Part shown: one piece after another, positions 17,572-26,699 of the stretch
Layout: every line of letters starts with the position of its first letter
Position numbering within the stretch: the stretch's first letter is position 1
Assembly (NCBI RefSeq): GCF_002742385.2
Contig: NZ_MJBI02000001.1
Coordinates: 372,001-436,000 of the forward strand
Direction: 5' to 3'
Source: Macrococcoides goetzii
GTDB lineage: Bacteria; Bacillota; Bacilli; Staphylococcales; Staphylococcaceae
Length of the DNA stretch: 64,000 bases
The notes under the pieces: generated by a model
What the model saw: the letters and a program-made list of their open reading frames with translations, nothing else
Database searches by the model: none
Told to the model about the DNA's origin: nothing
Program-made: the position numbers and the translations under genes

Positions 17572-18375
17572 TTATTTTCCTAATTCTTTACTACGATTTA
17601 AAGCTTCATTTAAGCAATCTACGAATATTTCTTCAATAGGGTGTTTCGCTAAAGCATCCAGTCCTGCCTTCGTTGTACCACCTTTTGAAGTGATATTCTC
17701 ACGCAACTGATCTAGAGACAGTTCACTATTTTCAAGCATTCTTGCAGTACCGATAATCAGTTTACGTACCGCAATATCAGTATCTTCATGTGATAAGCCA
17801 AGTTGATTTGCTGCATTGATATACTGTTCATACATATAGTATAAAAATGCAGGGCCACTGCCTGTGATTGCAGTAACGTCATGTAATGAATCTTCTTCAA
17901 CTTCAATTGAAGTACCAAAAGCATCAAGTAAATCAAATAAAAGCTGTTTATCACTTTCTTCAAAATTATCAGAGAAAGAGATACCAGTCACTGACTGCTG
18001 GACATGCGCATTTGTATTCGGCATGATACGTGCAACTGGATTTGATGTCTGAAGCTTTGTCTTGATTTGATTGATTGGCACACCGGCCATCATTGATACA
18101 AACTTATTGTTTGCATTATGATGAGGTTGAATACGCTCAACAAGCGAATCAAAATCATGAGGCTTAACAGCTAAAAATACAAAATCAGCATTTGATAATA
18201 ATTCAACATCGTCATAGCTATATTGTGTATTTAATGTACTGTTTAATCTTTTTAATTCTTCAATGTCACTTCTATTTGTTAAATATATATCTTCACCTTT
18301 TACGGTATTACTTTCTATCAAGCCTGTAAAAATTGCGCTCGCCATATTACCTGAGCCGTAAAATACAATCTTCAT
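17572..18375 (-). CDS. proC: Pyrroline-5-carboxylate reductase
   Basis: A 267-residue enzyme beginning IVFYGSGNMASAI (Rossmann), with FLAVKPHDF, RIMPNTNA, the GSGPAFLY block and the C-terminal SKGGTTKAGLDAL signature. It reduces pyrroline-5-carboxylate to proline with NAD(P)H. GGAGGCATGTGAC precedes the start. Confidence 0.96.
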   Translation of the reverse strand: MKIVFYGSGNMASAIFTGLIESNTVKGEDIYLTNRSDIEELKRLNSTLNTQYSYDDVELLSNADFVFLAVKPHDFDSLVERIQPHHNANNKFVSMMAGVPINQIKTKLQTSNPVARIMPNTNAHVQQSVTGISFSDNFEESDKQLLFDLLDAFGTSIEVEEDSLHDVTAITGSGPAFLYYMYEQYINAANQLGLSHEDTDIAVRKLIIGTARMLENSELSLDQLRENITSKGGTTKAGLDALAKHPIEEIFVDCLNEALNRSKELGK

Positions 18376-18481
18376 GTCACATGCCTCCTGGATTCTTTGT
18401 TAGTATTATTATAAGATTGTAGTTGATAAAACACAATTTTGACACAAAATAAATTGTTAAAATAACAGGGTGGTTTGCATA

Positions 18482-19237
18482 TTGATCGGAAAAAATGCAT
18501 TGATTACAGGTGCTACAAGTGGTGTAGGTTTGAAGTTAACAGAGATTTTATTATCGCGTGGCGTCCATGTAACTGCTGTTGGAAGACGTATAGAACAACT
18601 AGATGTTCTAAAAAATAAGTATGATAATCTGGTGGTGCACAGAGTGGACATGGTTAACGATGATGAGTACGCACAATTTTTAAAATGGATTGATGGGCAG
18701 GGATCATTTGATTATCTAATCAATTGCGCTGGATTTGCAGAATATGGATCATTAATTGATCAAAGTGACGAAGTTATTGAAGATATGATACATGTCAATT
18801 TAACGCAGACCGTTATTCTTACGAAACATGTTCTACATAAAATGAATCCAGGAGGTATGGTTGTTACGATTGGTAGTCTTTCTGGTAAAGTAACGACACC
18901 ATTTGGTGCTATATACGCCGCTTCAAAATCAGGAATAAATCAGGTGATGAACGCATTACGACTGGAACAGAGTCATATTCATTTTTTAACTGTGAATACG
19001 GGACCTGTAAATACACAATTTATTCAGAAAGCTAATAAAGGTAAGCCTATGAATAATTTAGCTGAGCAGGTACAGCTTGATGTCGATCAGTTAAGTAAAC
19101 AAATAATAACTGCGATGATCGATAGAAAAACAGAACTTAATCTACCACTTTGGATGGATTCTGGTTTAAAGGCTTATGCACTTGCGCCGAGAAGTTTTGA
19201 AAGAATATTTAAAAGATATTTCATGACAAAAAAATAA
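18482..19237 (+). CDS. Short-chain dehydrogenase/reductase
   Basis: A classical SDR: TGATSGVGLKL cofactor loop at the N-terminus, NCAGFAEYG, and the catalytic S with YAASKSG. The start is most likely TTG 18482, eight bases after AGGGTGG and matching the usual SDR N-terminus; GTG 18470 overlaps the ribosome binding site. Substrate unknown. Confidence 0.88.
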   Translation: MIGKNALITGATSGVGLKLTEILLSRGVHVTAVGRRIEQLDVLKNKYDNLVVHRVDMVNDDEYAQFLKWIDGQGSFDYLINCAGFAEYGSLIDQSDEVIEDMIHVNLTQTVILTKHVLHKMNPGGMVVTIGSLSGKVTTPFGAIYAASKSGINQVMNALRLEQSHIHFLTVNTGPVNTQFIQKANKGKPMNNLAEQVQLDVDQLSKQIITAMIDRKTELNLPLWMDSGLKAYALAPRSFERIFKRYFMTKK

Positions 19238-19253
19238 CAGGTGTAAGTTACAC

Positions 19254-19309
19254 TTGTTATCTTGTTTTTATTATTATTTTGTCTTTATTATTATTTTGTT
19301 ATGTCTTTA
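19254..19309. repeat. T-rich imperfect tandem repeat between convergent genes
   Basis: A short unit of the type TTTGTCTTTATTATTAT recurs about three times between the SDR stop and the hydrolase stop. No clear hairpin terminator is seen; the T/A richness may itself help termination. Confidence 0.5.
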
Positions 19310-20299
19310 TTATTTCTTCTTTTTTATTTTATGTTTTTCATTCGCTTTATTGTGTGTATTGTCATTTTTCGGTGGTAATAAGTCGAATGTCGTTAAGAAA
19401 TGTTCCACTTTGTTCTTATATGAAATTGGATTGACGTTATAACTTGCAGCGTGACCACCATGTTCTGGATACCAGCGCATCTTAGGGCCACGCTTCTTAT
19501 TATAAAGATCGACAGAGTGCGTATAAGGAATAAATACATCTGGTTTAGAATGGATAAACAGTATAGGCTGCTCAACATTTTGGATGACATCTATCGGTGA
19601 CACTTGTTTCAGTGAAAAATGTGTTCTCATTTTCAGTACCTGATTTAAGGCTGATAATACAAAGCCACTTCCGAATGATGATTTCTGTTCTATGATTTGT
19701 GTCAATAATCGAGTAAAATTAGAAAATGCACAATCTGAAACATAGAATGCTGCTTCATTCGCTAATTCTCCAGCATAAAGTAATGTTGTAACTGCACCCA
19801 TTGATTCACCATGGACACCGAAAGTAATGTCATAACCATATTGTTCTTTTAAAAAGGCGATAACAGATTCTAAATCTGTCTTTTCGTAATAGCCATATGT
19901 GCTGTGATTACCACCACTTTCCCCATGTCTACGATGATCAAAGATAATACCGTTAAATCCTAGCTCATTGAACATATTTAAATATTTTATACTTGTAATT
20001 TTATTTTCAGTAACACCATGACAGAATACCATCCAGTGTTTATGTTCATATGGCTTTACAACAGTTGCACTTAAGTTATATCCATTGCGTGATTGGATAG
20101 TAACATTAAGCGGTTGCTTTGCATTAAATGCTTCAACATCTAATCGTTTCGCCTTAATTTCACGGCGACGTATGACTTCAACATCACGTAATTTAAAATT
20201 CAGGACATAGTTTGAAGCAACCAATCCAACGATACTAGAAGTAATGCCTGATGCGAGTGATACACCGAGTAACGTCCTAGTTAATATTTTATTGTTCAT
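19310..20299 (-). CDS. Alpha/beta hydrolase with N-terminal membrane anchor
   Basis: A 329-residue protein with an N-terminal hydrophobic segment (about 8-31). The hydrolase fold carries oxyanion motif FCHGVTENK, nucleophile elbow GVHGESMGA, acid in HSKPDVFIP and catalytic His in GGHAASY. It resembles the YqkD/BEM46 type of serine hydrolase. The C-terminus is lysine-rich. Its ATG overlaps the stop of the aldo/keto reductase by four bases, so the two are coupled. Substrate unknown. Confidence 0.85.
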   Translation of the reverse strand: MNNKILTRTLLGVSLASGITSSIVGLVASNYVLNFKLRDVEVIRRREIKAKRLDVEAFNAKQPLNVTIQSRNGYNLSATVVKPYEHKHWMVFCHGVTENKITSIKYLNMFNELGFNGIIFDHRRHGESGGNHSTYGYYEKTDLESVIAFLKEQYGYDITFGVHGESMGAVTTLLYAGELANEAAFYVSDCAFSNFTRLLTQIIEQKSSFGSGFVLSALNQVLKMRTHFSLKQVSPIDVIQNVEQPILFIHSKPDVFIPYTHSVDLYNKKRGPKMRWYPEHGGHAASYNVNPISYKNKVEHFLTTFDLLPPKNDNTHNKANEKHKIKKKK

Positions 20300-21213
20300 A
20301 CTAAATGATCCTCGTAATGTAAGTTTTTAAATGATTCAACTATTTTGTTAAGCTTTTGTTTGTCTATTGGATGTTTGATTGAAGTATCATATGCTTTAAC
20401 ATTTACCTGTAACTGTTCAACACTCGATGCACCATTTACAATTGAAGCAACAGGGTATGATGTTAAGTATTGATATACAGCCTGTTGTAACGGCGCAATT
20501 GTAGTAGATGCATCAAGACTTTGTCTTAATTCTTCCTGAGTCAATCCTAAAATACCTGATTCAAATTTTTTCTCTAATATTTCATCATATTTTTCAGTTA
20601 ATAATCCTTTCATCAATGGTCCGCGAGCCAATATTTGCACGTCTTTTGATTGAATGGATTCAATTAAATCTGTTGGACGATTGTCAATTAGATTAAACTG
20701 CATCATGATCGTATCAATATTACTATGCTTTAAATAATAATCGATGACATTTGGTCGAATGGAACTGATGCCGTATGCACGAATAAGGCCTTCTTTTTTT
20801 AGTTGTTCAAATGTTTCGATGGTTTCATCCTTATTATCTTCAATCATACCGCCATGCAGCATATATAAATCTAAATAATCCGTTTCAAGACGTTTCAGAC
20901 TTTCATGAATGCTTCGTGTAATATGTTCTTTTGAAGGATCCCACACTACATCATCATTTAGCATATTGAATCGATTACCCACTTTTGACGCTAAAGTAAT
21001 CTGATCACGCTTTTTAGAATTTTTAATGAAATGACCGATATTTTTTTCATTCTGCCCTTTTTGATACAGGTCAGCAGTGTCTATGTATGTAACACCTAAA
21101 TCCACTGCCTGATCAAGAATATATTGACTGTCAAGTGCATCCTGAGGGAGATTCATCGCACCAAGTCCCAGCTCAGAAAATTTTATGCCACTTTTTGTAG
21201 TATTAAATTTCAT
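20296..21213 (-). CDS. Aldo/keto reductase
   Basis: A 305-residue AKR barrel with the TYIDTADLYQKGQNEKNIG catalytic D/Y motif, the K in TLASKVG and the LYMLHGG histidine. It reduces carbonyls with NADPH; substrate unknown. It is the first gene of a leftward pair with the alpha/beta hydrolase. Confidence 0.9.
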   Translation of the reverse strand: MKFNTTKSGIKFSELGLGAMNLPQDALDSQYILDQAVDLGVTYIDTADLYQKGQNEKNIGHFIKNSKKRDQITLASKVGNRFNMLNDDVVWDPSKEHITRSIHESLKRLETDYLDLYMLHGGMIEDNKDETIETFEQLKKEGLIRAYGISSIRPNVIDYYLKHSNIDTIMMQFNLIDNRPTDLIESIQSKDVQILARGPLMKGLLTEKYDEILEKKFESGILGLTQEELRQSLDASTTIAPLQQAVYQYLTSYPVASIVNGASSVEQLQVNVKAYDTSIKHPIDKQKLNKIVESFKNLHYEDHLV

Positions 21214-21277
21214 GTCTTTCCCTCCATTCGTTATAATAAATATAGTTTAACATGTACAAAAAGGAGAGTGTATTAAT

Positions 21278-21817
21278 ATGGATTTAACAGAACGCACACT
21301 ATCAAAAGAAACGATACTAGACGGTAAGGTGTTGACTGTCGAAAGACACCAGGTTGAATTACCCAATGGTAAGGAAAGTACCAGGGAAGTGGTTCTGCAT
21401 CCAGGAGCAGTTGCAGTGATTGCGATGAAACATAATAAATTACTGCTTGTAGAACAATTCAGAAAAGCACCTGGCGAAAATCTAATCGAGATCCCTGCAG
21501 GTAAAGTAGATCCTGGTGAAGCAAGACGTGACACTGCACTTCGTGAACTAGAAGAAGAAACAGGTTTTACTTCAAATACGATGGAACTGGTTAATGAGTT
21601 TTATGTTTCACCCGGATTCTGTAATGAATTTATTTCTTTATATGAAGCGGGGGAACTTATAGAATCTCATAACCTTGTAGCGGATGAAGATGAATTTGTA
21701 TTGAAACACTGGTTGACATTAGAAGAGGCTAATAACTGGATAAAATCAGGGAAAATTAAAGATGCAAAGACGATTATAGCGATTCAATACTTGTTATTAT
21801 CAATGAAAAAATATTAG
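21278..21817 (+). CDS. nudF: ADP-ribose pyrophosphatase (NUDIX)
   Basis: A 179-residue NUDIX enzyme with the full Nudix box from GKVDPGEARRD through ALRELEEETGF and the VEQFRKAPGENLIEIPAG strand of the ADP-ribose-specific group. It splits ADP-ribose into AMP and ribose 5-phosphate. It lies just before fur, as in staphylococci. AAGGAGAGTG precedes the start. Confidence 0.92.
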   Translation: MDLTERTLSKETILDGKVLTVERHQVELPNGKESTREVVLHPGAVAVIAMKHNKLLLVEQFRKAPGENLIEIPAGKVDPGEARRDTALRELEEETGFTSNTMELVNEFYVSPGFCNEFISLYEAGELIESHNLVADEDEFVLKHWLTLEEANNWIKSGKIKDAKTIIAIQYLLLSMKKY

Positions 21818-21914
21818 ATTATAATAATTCTAAAAAAGACATTATTTTTCTTGCTTTAATTCTCAATTACTGATATTTTATATATATCAATCGTAACCTT
21901 TAGGAGTGTTAGTA

Positions 21915-22394
21915 ATGCAGGATAGAATTAATAGAATAAAGGAGCAGTTACATGATGCTTCTTATAAATTAACCCCTCAAAGGGAAGCGACAGTGACCGT
22001 ATTATTAGAAAATGAAGCTGATCATCTGAGTGCAGAAGATGTTTTCCTGAAAGTAAAGGAACGTGCACCTGAAATTGGTCTCGCAACTGTATATCGTACA
22101 TTAGAATTGCTGGCTGAATTGAAGATTGTAGATAAGATAAATTTTGGAGATGGCGTAGCTCGTTTTGATCTGAGAAAAGAAGGTGCAAAACACTTTCACC
22201 ATCATCTAGTATGTATGAGTTGTGGAGATGTGGATGAAATAGAAGAAGATTTACTGGATGAAGTTGAAAAGAAAGTAGAATCTGATTATCATTTCTTAAT
22301 AATGGATCATCGTTTAACTTTCCATGGTATTTGTAAAAAATGTACTGAAAAAGGCGTTCAACTTGAAGATCTTGATAAAAAAATAACAGAATAA
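21915..22394 (+). CDS. fur: Ferric uptake regulator Fur
   Basis: About 159 residues, near-identical in pattern to staphylococcal Fur: N-terminal winged helix (YKLTPQREATV, then LATVYRTLELL) and the metal site HFHHHLVCMSCGD with a second CKKC pair. With Fe2+ it represses iron-uptake genes. ATG 21915, seven bases after AGGAGTG, is chosen over 21906. The nudF-fur-xerD order is staphylococcal. Confidence 0.96.
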   Translation: MQDRINRIKEQLHDASYKLTPQREATVTVLLENEADHLSAEDVFLKVKERAPEIGLATVYRTLELLAELKIVDKINFGDGVARFDLRKEGAKHFHHHLVCMSCGDVDEIEEDLLDEVEKKVESDYHFLIMDHRLTFHGICKKCTEKGVQLEDLDKKITE

Positions 22395-22400
22395 AATGAA

Positions 22401-22435
22401 ATGCAGGTGATACTTTCATCTGTTTTTTTTATATT
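22401..22435 (+). terminator. fur terminator
   Basis: GCAGGTGA and TCATCTG pair with G-T wobbles around a short loop, followed by eight T. Confidence 0.65.
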
Positions 22436-22486
22436 TTTTAGTTGATTATATAATTATTATGGTAAACTAAATATTGAGGTGTTGAT

Positions 22487-23374
22487 ATGCAAACAATAAT
22501 AGACGAATTTCTACATTTTATAATGATTGAAAAGGGATTGAGTAAAAATACGATAGCAGCCTATCGTAGAGATTTAAATCATTATCAGGCTTTTTTAGAA
22601 GAAGAGAAAATTGGTAATATTGATAACATCGATCGATATACGATTACATTATTTTTAGGTTATTTAAAAGATCAGGGGAAATCTGCAAAAACGTTAGCAC
22701 GCGTTTCAGCGACAATTAGAGGATTTCATCAGTTTGCTTTAAGAGAAAAATATGCGGTTAAGGATCCTACTGTTATTCTTGAAGCACCAAAATATGAACG
22801 TAACTTACCGGATATTCTTTCTATAGAAGAGGTTGATAAATTTCTATCGACACCTGACACATCAAAGCTTACCGGAAAACGTGATCAGGCAATGCTGGAA
22901 CTGTTATATGCTACCGGTATGCGCGTTTCAGAGCTGATAAATTTAAACGTAGATGATGTGAATACAATCATGGGTTTCGTTCGCGTATTCGGTAAAGGTA
23001 ATAAAGAGCGTATTATTCCTATTGGAGATAACATGATTAAATTGCTGGAGACATATATCCATTCGACACGTTATAAGATGCTCAAAAAAGAAATGACAGA
23101 CAGTTTATTTCTAAATTTTCATGGAAAACGACTTACACGACAGGGATTTTGGAAGATAATGCGCCAAATTAAAGTTGAAGCTGGCATTGACAAAAAATTA
23201 ACGCCACATACATTACGCCATTCTTTTGCAACACATCTTTTAGAAAATGGTGCAGATTTACGTGCTGTTCAGGAAATGTTAGGTCATGCAGATATTTCAA
23301 CAACACAACTATATACCCATATCAGTAAGAAACAAATACGGGAAGTGTATAAAAATACACATCCTAGAGCATAA
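22487..23374 (+). CDS. xerD: Site-specific tyrosine recombinase XerD
   Basis: A 295-residue chromosomal Xer recombinase: SAM-like N-terminal domain, catalytic R in ATGMRVSELINL, HTLRHSFATHLLENGAD, GHADISTTQLYTHI. It resolves chromosome dimers at dif with XerC. It is followed by a small membrane-protein gene after 9 bases. Confidence 0.96.
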   Translation: MQTIIDEFLHFIMIEKGLSKNTIAAYRRDLNHYQAFLEEEKIGNIDNIDRYTITLFLGYLKDQGKSAKTLARVSATIRGFHQFALREKYAVKDPTVILEAPKYERNLPDILSIEEVDKFLSTPDTSKLTGKRDQAMLELLYATGMRVSELINLNVDDVNTIMGFVRVFGKGNKERIIPIGDNMIKLLETYIHSTRYKMLKKEMTDSLFLNFHGKRLTRQGFWKIMRQIKVEAGIDKKLTPHTLRHSFATHLLENGADLRAVQEMLGHADISTTQLYTHISKKQIREVYKNTHPRA

Positions 23375-23383
23375 GGAGTAAAT

Positions 23384-23602
23384 ATGAGTAAACAAAAACA
23401 AATTCAAAGAAATCAAGAGAAACTTAAATCAGAAAATGATAGAAAAAAACGAGTTTTTGTGCCAAAAGACACGTATGAAACAAATACTCAGATCAATCAG
23501 GAAAATGATCCAAAGCAAAATAAAAATAACTGGATATTATTTGGTTTTATCGCTTTGATGTGTATCATTTGGGGTATCCTGTACTGGATATTTATCGTTT
23601 AA
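23384..23602 (+). CDS. Small membrane protein downstream of xerD
   Basis: A 72-residue protein: about 48 hydrophilic, lysine/asparagine-rich residues and then one membrane helix (NWILFGFIALMCIIWGILYW). AAGGAGTAAAT precedes the start. Its 3' end overlaps the end of the opposing DUF309 gene by 66 bases. Function unknown. Confidence 0.75.
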   Translation: MSKQKQIQRNQEKLKSENDRKKRVFVPKDTYETNTQINQENDPKQNKNNWILFGFIALMCIIWGILYWIFIV

Positions 23603-24046
23603 AGCAAGTTGTCTCGCATGAATGACTTCAGATCTATCACGCAGTTTATGCTTATGAATGATTGCTTGTGTAGGTTCGCAGTAATGATTTGTATCTATTG
23701 CTTCAACAACAGGAAGTGTGATAGGTTGATAAGTTAAATTCTGTTGAATCGCAGATAATTGCTCTATTAAAACAGAAATATTGAGATATTCAGATAAGAA
23801 GTGTGTATTCATTTCAAGTAACAGTATCGTTTTTTTGATTAATGTAGTGGCACCACGCTTATTATGACGTCTTAAATGATACATGGCAGTTGCGAGCATT
23901 ATAAGTGCCACTTCAGGATCCTGTTTAGTGAAATGTGATTTTTGTTTCCAGGCATCCTCCATAATTTCATGACATTCAAAATAATCGCGATGCACATGAA
24001 ATTGAATAATATAATCCGAAAATGCTTGTTTGAATAATGCATGCAT
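23537..24046 (-). CDS. DUF309-domain protein
   Basis: A 169-residue cytosolic protein with the DUF309 signature FHVHRDYFECHEIMEDAWK near the N-terminus. TGGAGGATTTCT before the codon at 24046-24044 fixes the start. It diverges from scpA across 29 bases. Function unknown. Confidence 0.85.
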   Translation of the reverse strand: MHALFKQAFSDYIIQFHVHRDYFECHEIMEDAWKQKSHFTKQDPEVALIMLATAMYHLRRHNKRGATTLIKKTILLLEMNTHFLSEYLNISVLIEQLSAIQQNLTYQPITLPVVEAIDTNHYCEPTQAIIHKHKLRDRSEVIHARQLALNDKYPVQDTPNDTHQSDKTK

Positions 24047-24075
24047 AAGAAATCCTCCAGAAGTAAGGTGAATAT

Positions 24076-24801
24076 ATGTACGAAGTAAAATTAGCTTCAT
24101 TTGAAGGTCCGTTAGACTTACTCCTTCATCTCATTCAGAAATATGAAATAGATATTTATGATATATCGATGAAAGTTTTAACTGAACAATATATTAATTA
24201 TATCAAAAATGTTGACGATCTAGATATTAATCAACATGGTGATTATTTAGTAATGGCAAGTGAGTTATTAAGAATCAAGAGTAAAACATTATTACCGGAT
24301 ACAAATGTAGATGAAAGTGAAATCATCGAAGATCCACGTGAAGATTTGATGCGACAATTATTAGAATATCAAAATTACCGTTTATATGCTGATATTTTAA
24401 AAACGAAAAAAGAGTCACATGAAAAATATTTTGTTAAACGTAGCAATGACTTGTCGCATTTCGAGAATGCGAAACAAACACCTTTGCACATTGAACTTAC
24501 CGATTTAATCACTGCATATCAGAAAGCAAAGCAGCGTCGTAAAAAGATTGCCAGTGAATCTGTAAGTGTTGCGCGAGATACTTACTCCATGGAAGAAGCG
24601 ATTGAGACGGTAACACATGCATTATCTCAAAAAAAGAAAATTACTTTTGATGATTTTGTTTCATTTTCTGAAACGAAAACGCAGATTGTAACATTGTTTC
24701 TGGCGATTTTGGAACTTATGAAAAATAATAAGATCAATGTTTATCAATATAGTGACTTTAGTGAAATTCACATTGAAAGAGGAAAAAACTATGTCGAATG
24801 A
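24076..24801 (+). CDS. scpA: Segregation and condensation protein A
   Basis: A 241-residue kleisin: FEGPLDLLLHLIQKYEIDIYDI at the N-terminus binds the SMC neck, and a winged-helix C-terminus (FLAILELMKNNKI) binds the SMC head. With SMC and ScpB it forms condensin. The stop overlaps the scpB start by 11 bases. Confidence 0.96.
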   Translation: MYEVKLASFEGPLDLLLHLIQKYEIDIYDISMKVLTEQYINYIKNVDDLDINQHGDYLVMASELLRIKSKTLLPDTNVDESEIIEDPREDLMRQLLEYQNYRLYADILKTKKESHEKYFVKRSNDLSHFENAKQTPLHIELTDLITAYQKAKQRRKKIASESVSVARDTYSMEEAIETVTHALSQKKKITFDDFVSFSETKTQIVTLFLAILELMKNNKINVYQYSDFSEIHIERGKNYVE

Positions 24802-25336
24802 AAAAATAAATATCATACTAGGTCTATTATATGCAGTAGGTGATGAAGGTGTTGAAATTGAACAACTTGCAGAGATTATGGAGCTTACACCAATACAATT
24901 ATCTGATATTGTAAGTGCGTATAATCATGAAATTTTTGAAATACAAAAGTTAGGATCAAAATACTTTCTGATGACCAATGAGACTTTAAATCCTTACCTG
25001 GAAGATCTGGTTACTGCTACAAATGAAAAGAAATTAACGCAGGCTTCACTCGAAACTTTAGCGATAATTGCATATAATCAACCTGTAACGCGTCATGATA
25101 TTGAATTGATGCGTGGTGTGAATAGTGATGGACCTGTCAAAACATTGATTGAAAGAGGTCTGGTAAAAAGTACAGAAGTCAATGGTGAACGTGCAAGACA
25201 ATTAGTAACGACTGAATTCTTCCTGATGACATTTGGTCTTACATCTTTAGATGATTTACCGAGAGATGAGATGATGACAAGTGATGCAAGTGAAATGGAA
25301 TTATTCTTTAAAAATTTAAATGCAGAGGATGAATAA
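24791..25336 (+). CDS. scpB: Segregation and condensation protein B
   Basis: About 181 residues with two winged-helix domains (TQASLETLAIIAYNQPVTRHDIE is the family signature). A ScpB dimer binds the ScpA linker. The start at 24791 follows GAAAGAGG inside the scpA end, so translation is coupled. Confidence 0.96.
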   Translation: MSNEKINIILGLLYAVGDEGVEIEQLAEIMELTPIQLSDIVSAYNHEIFEIQKLGSKYFLMTNETLNPYLEDLVTATNEKKLTQASLETLAIIAYNQPVTRHDIELMRGVNSDGPVKTLIERGLVKSTEVNGERARQLVTTEFFLMTFGLTSLDDLPRDEMMTSDASEMELFFKNLNAEDE

Positions 25337-25337
25337 A

Positions 25338-26075
25338 ATGAGCGAACAATTAGAAAGATTACAGAAAGTCATCGCTAAAAGTGGTGTAACTTCACGTCGT
25401 AAAGCAGAAGTATTAATTTCTGAGGGTAAAGTTACCGTTAATGGTGAGACAGTAACTGAACTTGGTACAAAGGTAAGTCCAAGAGACCGTGTGGAAGTAG
25501 AAGGAGTTCCTCTAGAAAACCCGGAAAAGATTTATATATTATTTCATAAACCAACGGGTGTGATTACAAGTGTTTCTGATGATAAAGGGCGAACTGTTGT
25601 AACTGATTATTTTCCGCAGCTGGACTTAAGAATATTTCCTGTTGGTCGTCTTGATTATGAGACAAGTGGTTTATTATTACTGACAAACGATGGTGACTTT
25701 GCCAATCAGATGACTCATCCGAAATATAAAATGAAGAAAAAATATGTAGCTAAATTAAAAGGATTTCTGTTAAGAGAACAAGTTAAAGAATTAGAACGTG
25801 GTATTATGCTTGAAGACGGAAAGACGGCTCCAGCAATTGTGAAAGTCAAGTCACAGGACAAATTAAAGGATACTACTTTAGTAGAGATTACAATTCATGA
25901 AGGACGTAATCGTCAAGTGCGACGTATGTTTGCCCATTTCGGTCACGAGGTTGTGAAATTATCTCGTATTGAATATGGACCGTTAACACTTAAAGGATTA
26001 AATGCGGGAGATGCCAGAGAACTTACACCTCATGAAGTCAAAACATTACGTAATATGAGTTTGAATAAATCATAA
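25338..26075 (+). CDS. rluB: 23S rRNA pseudouridine synthase RluB
   Basis: About 245 residues: an S4 RNA-binding domain (LQKVIAKSGVTSRRKAE) then the RsuA-type catalytic domain with Asp in VGRLDYETSGLLLLTNDG and the ending GRNRQVRRMF. It makes the pseudouridine at helix 80/93 of 23S rRNA. AGAGGATG inside the scpB end sets the start at 25338. Confidence 0.94.
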   Translation: MSEQLERLQKVIAKSGVTSRRKAEVLISEGKVTVNGETVTELGTKVSPRDRVEVEGVPLENPEKIYILFHKPTGVITSVSDDKGRTVVTDYFPQLDLRIFPVGRLDYETSGLLLLTNDGDFANQMTHPKYKMKKKYVAKLKGFLLREQVKELERGIMLEDGKTAPAIVKVKSQDKLKDTTLVEITIHEGRNRQVRRMFAHFGHEVVKLSRIEYGPLTLKGLNAGDARELTPHEVKTLRNMSLNKS

Positions 26076-26155
26076 AATTCACATAGTTGCCACAGATAAT
26101 CATTGCGTAAATGATATAATGTAATGTGACATTTTGAATAGAGAAGGGGTTAAGC

Positions 26156-26686
26156 ATGGCGAAACAGCAAAAAAAATGGATTCAATATATAGTGACTTTC
26201 TTTATCTTACTTGCAATAATTTTTATCATCTATGTTTCTGTAACGAAGGATGGTGAAAAAGTTGTGAAGATAGGGGATGATGCGCCAGTATTTGAATTGA
26301 AAACATTAGATGGCGATAAAGTAAATTTAAAAGATTATCGTGGTAAAGGACTAGTACTTAATTTCTGGGGGACTTGGTGTGAACCTTGTTTAGAAGAAAT
26401 GCCGGATTTAAACCGTGCACATAATGTGTACAAAAATCAAGGTGTTGAAGTATTAACGATTCACGTTAAGAACAGTCCACAACAAATTAAACAGTTCTTC
26501 AGTGCATTAGACGAAGAAGTAACCTTACCAGTTGGTTTAGATAATGGTGATGTAATGGAAGCATATAATGCAAATGATCTACCGAATACGTATATCATTG
26601 ATAAAGATGGGAAGATAGCAGCACACCATAAAGGCCAAATGTCAAAAGAAGATATTCAGAAATATATGGAAATGGTAAAACCATAA
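26156..26686 (+). CDS. resA: Thiol-disulfide oxidoreductase ResA
   Basis: A 176-residue membrane-anchored thioredoxin-like protein: N-terminal helix (about 8-30) and active site WGTWCEPC (C75, C78). It keeps apocytochrome c haem-binding cysteines reduced outside the membrane. It is first in resABC, followed by the srrAB regulators. Confidence 0.95.
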   Translation: MAKQQKKWIQYIVTFFILLAIIFIIYVSVTKDGEKVVKIGDDAPVFELKTLDGDKVNLKDYRGKGLVLNFWGTWCEPCLEEMPDLNRAHNVYKNQGVEVLTIHVKNSPQQIKQFFSALDEEVTLPVGLDNGDVMEAYNANDLPNTYIIDKDGKIAAHHKGQMSKEDIQKYMEMVKP

Positions 26687-26699
26687 AAGGAGGATGACG

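Noticed and set aside
21928..22419. A 163-residue minus-strand frame opposite fur
   Set aside because: Fully antisense to fur, with no conserved motif; a codon shadow.
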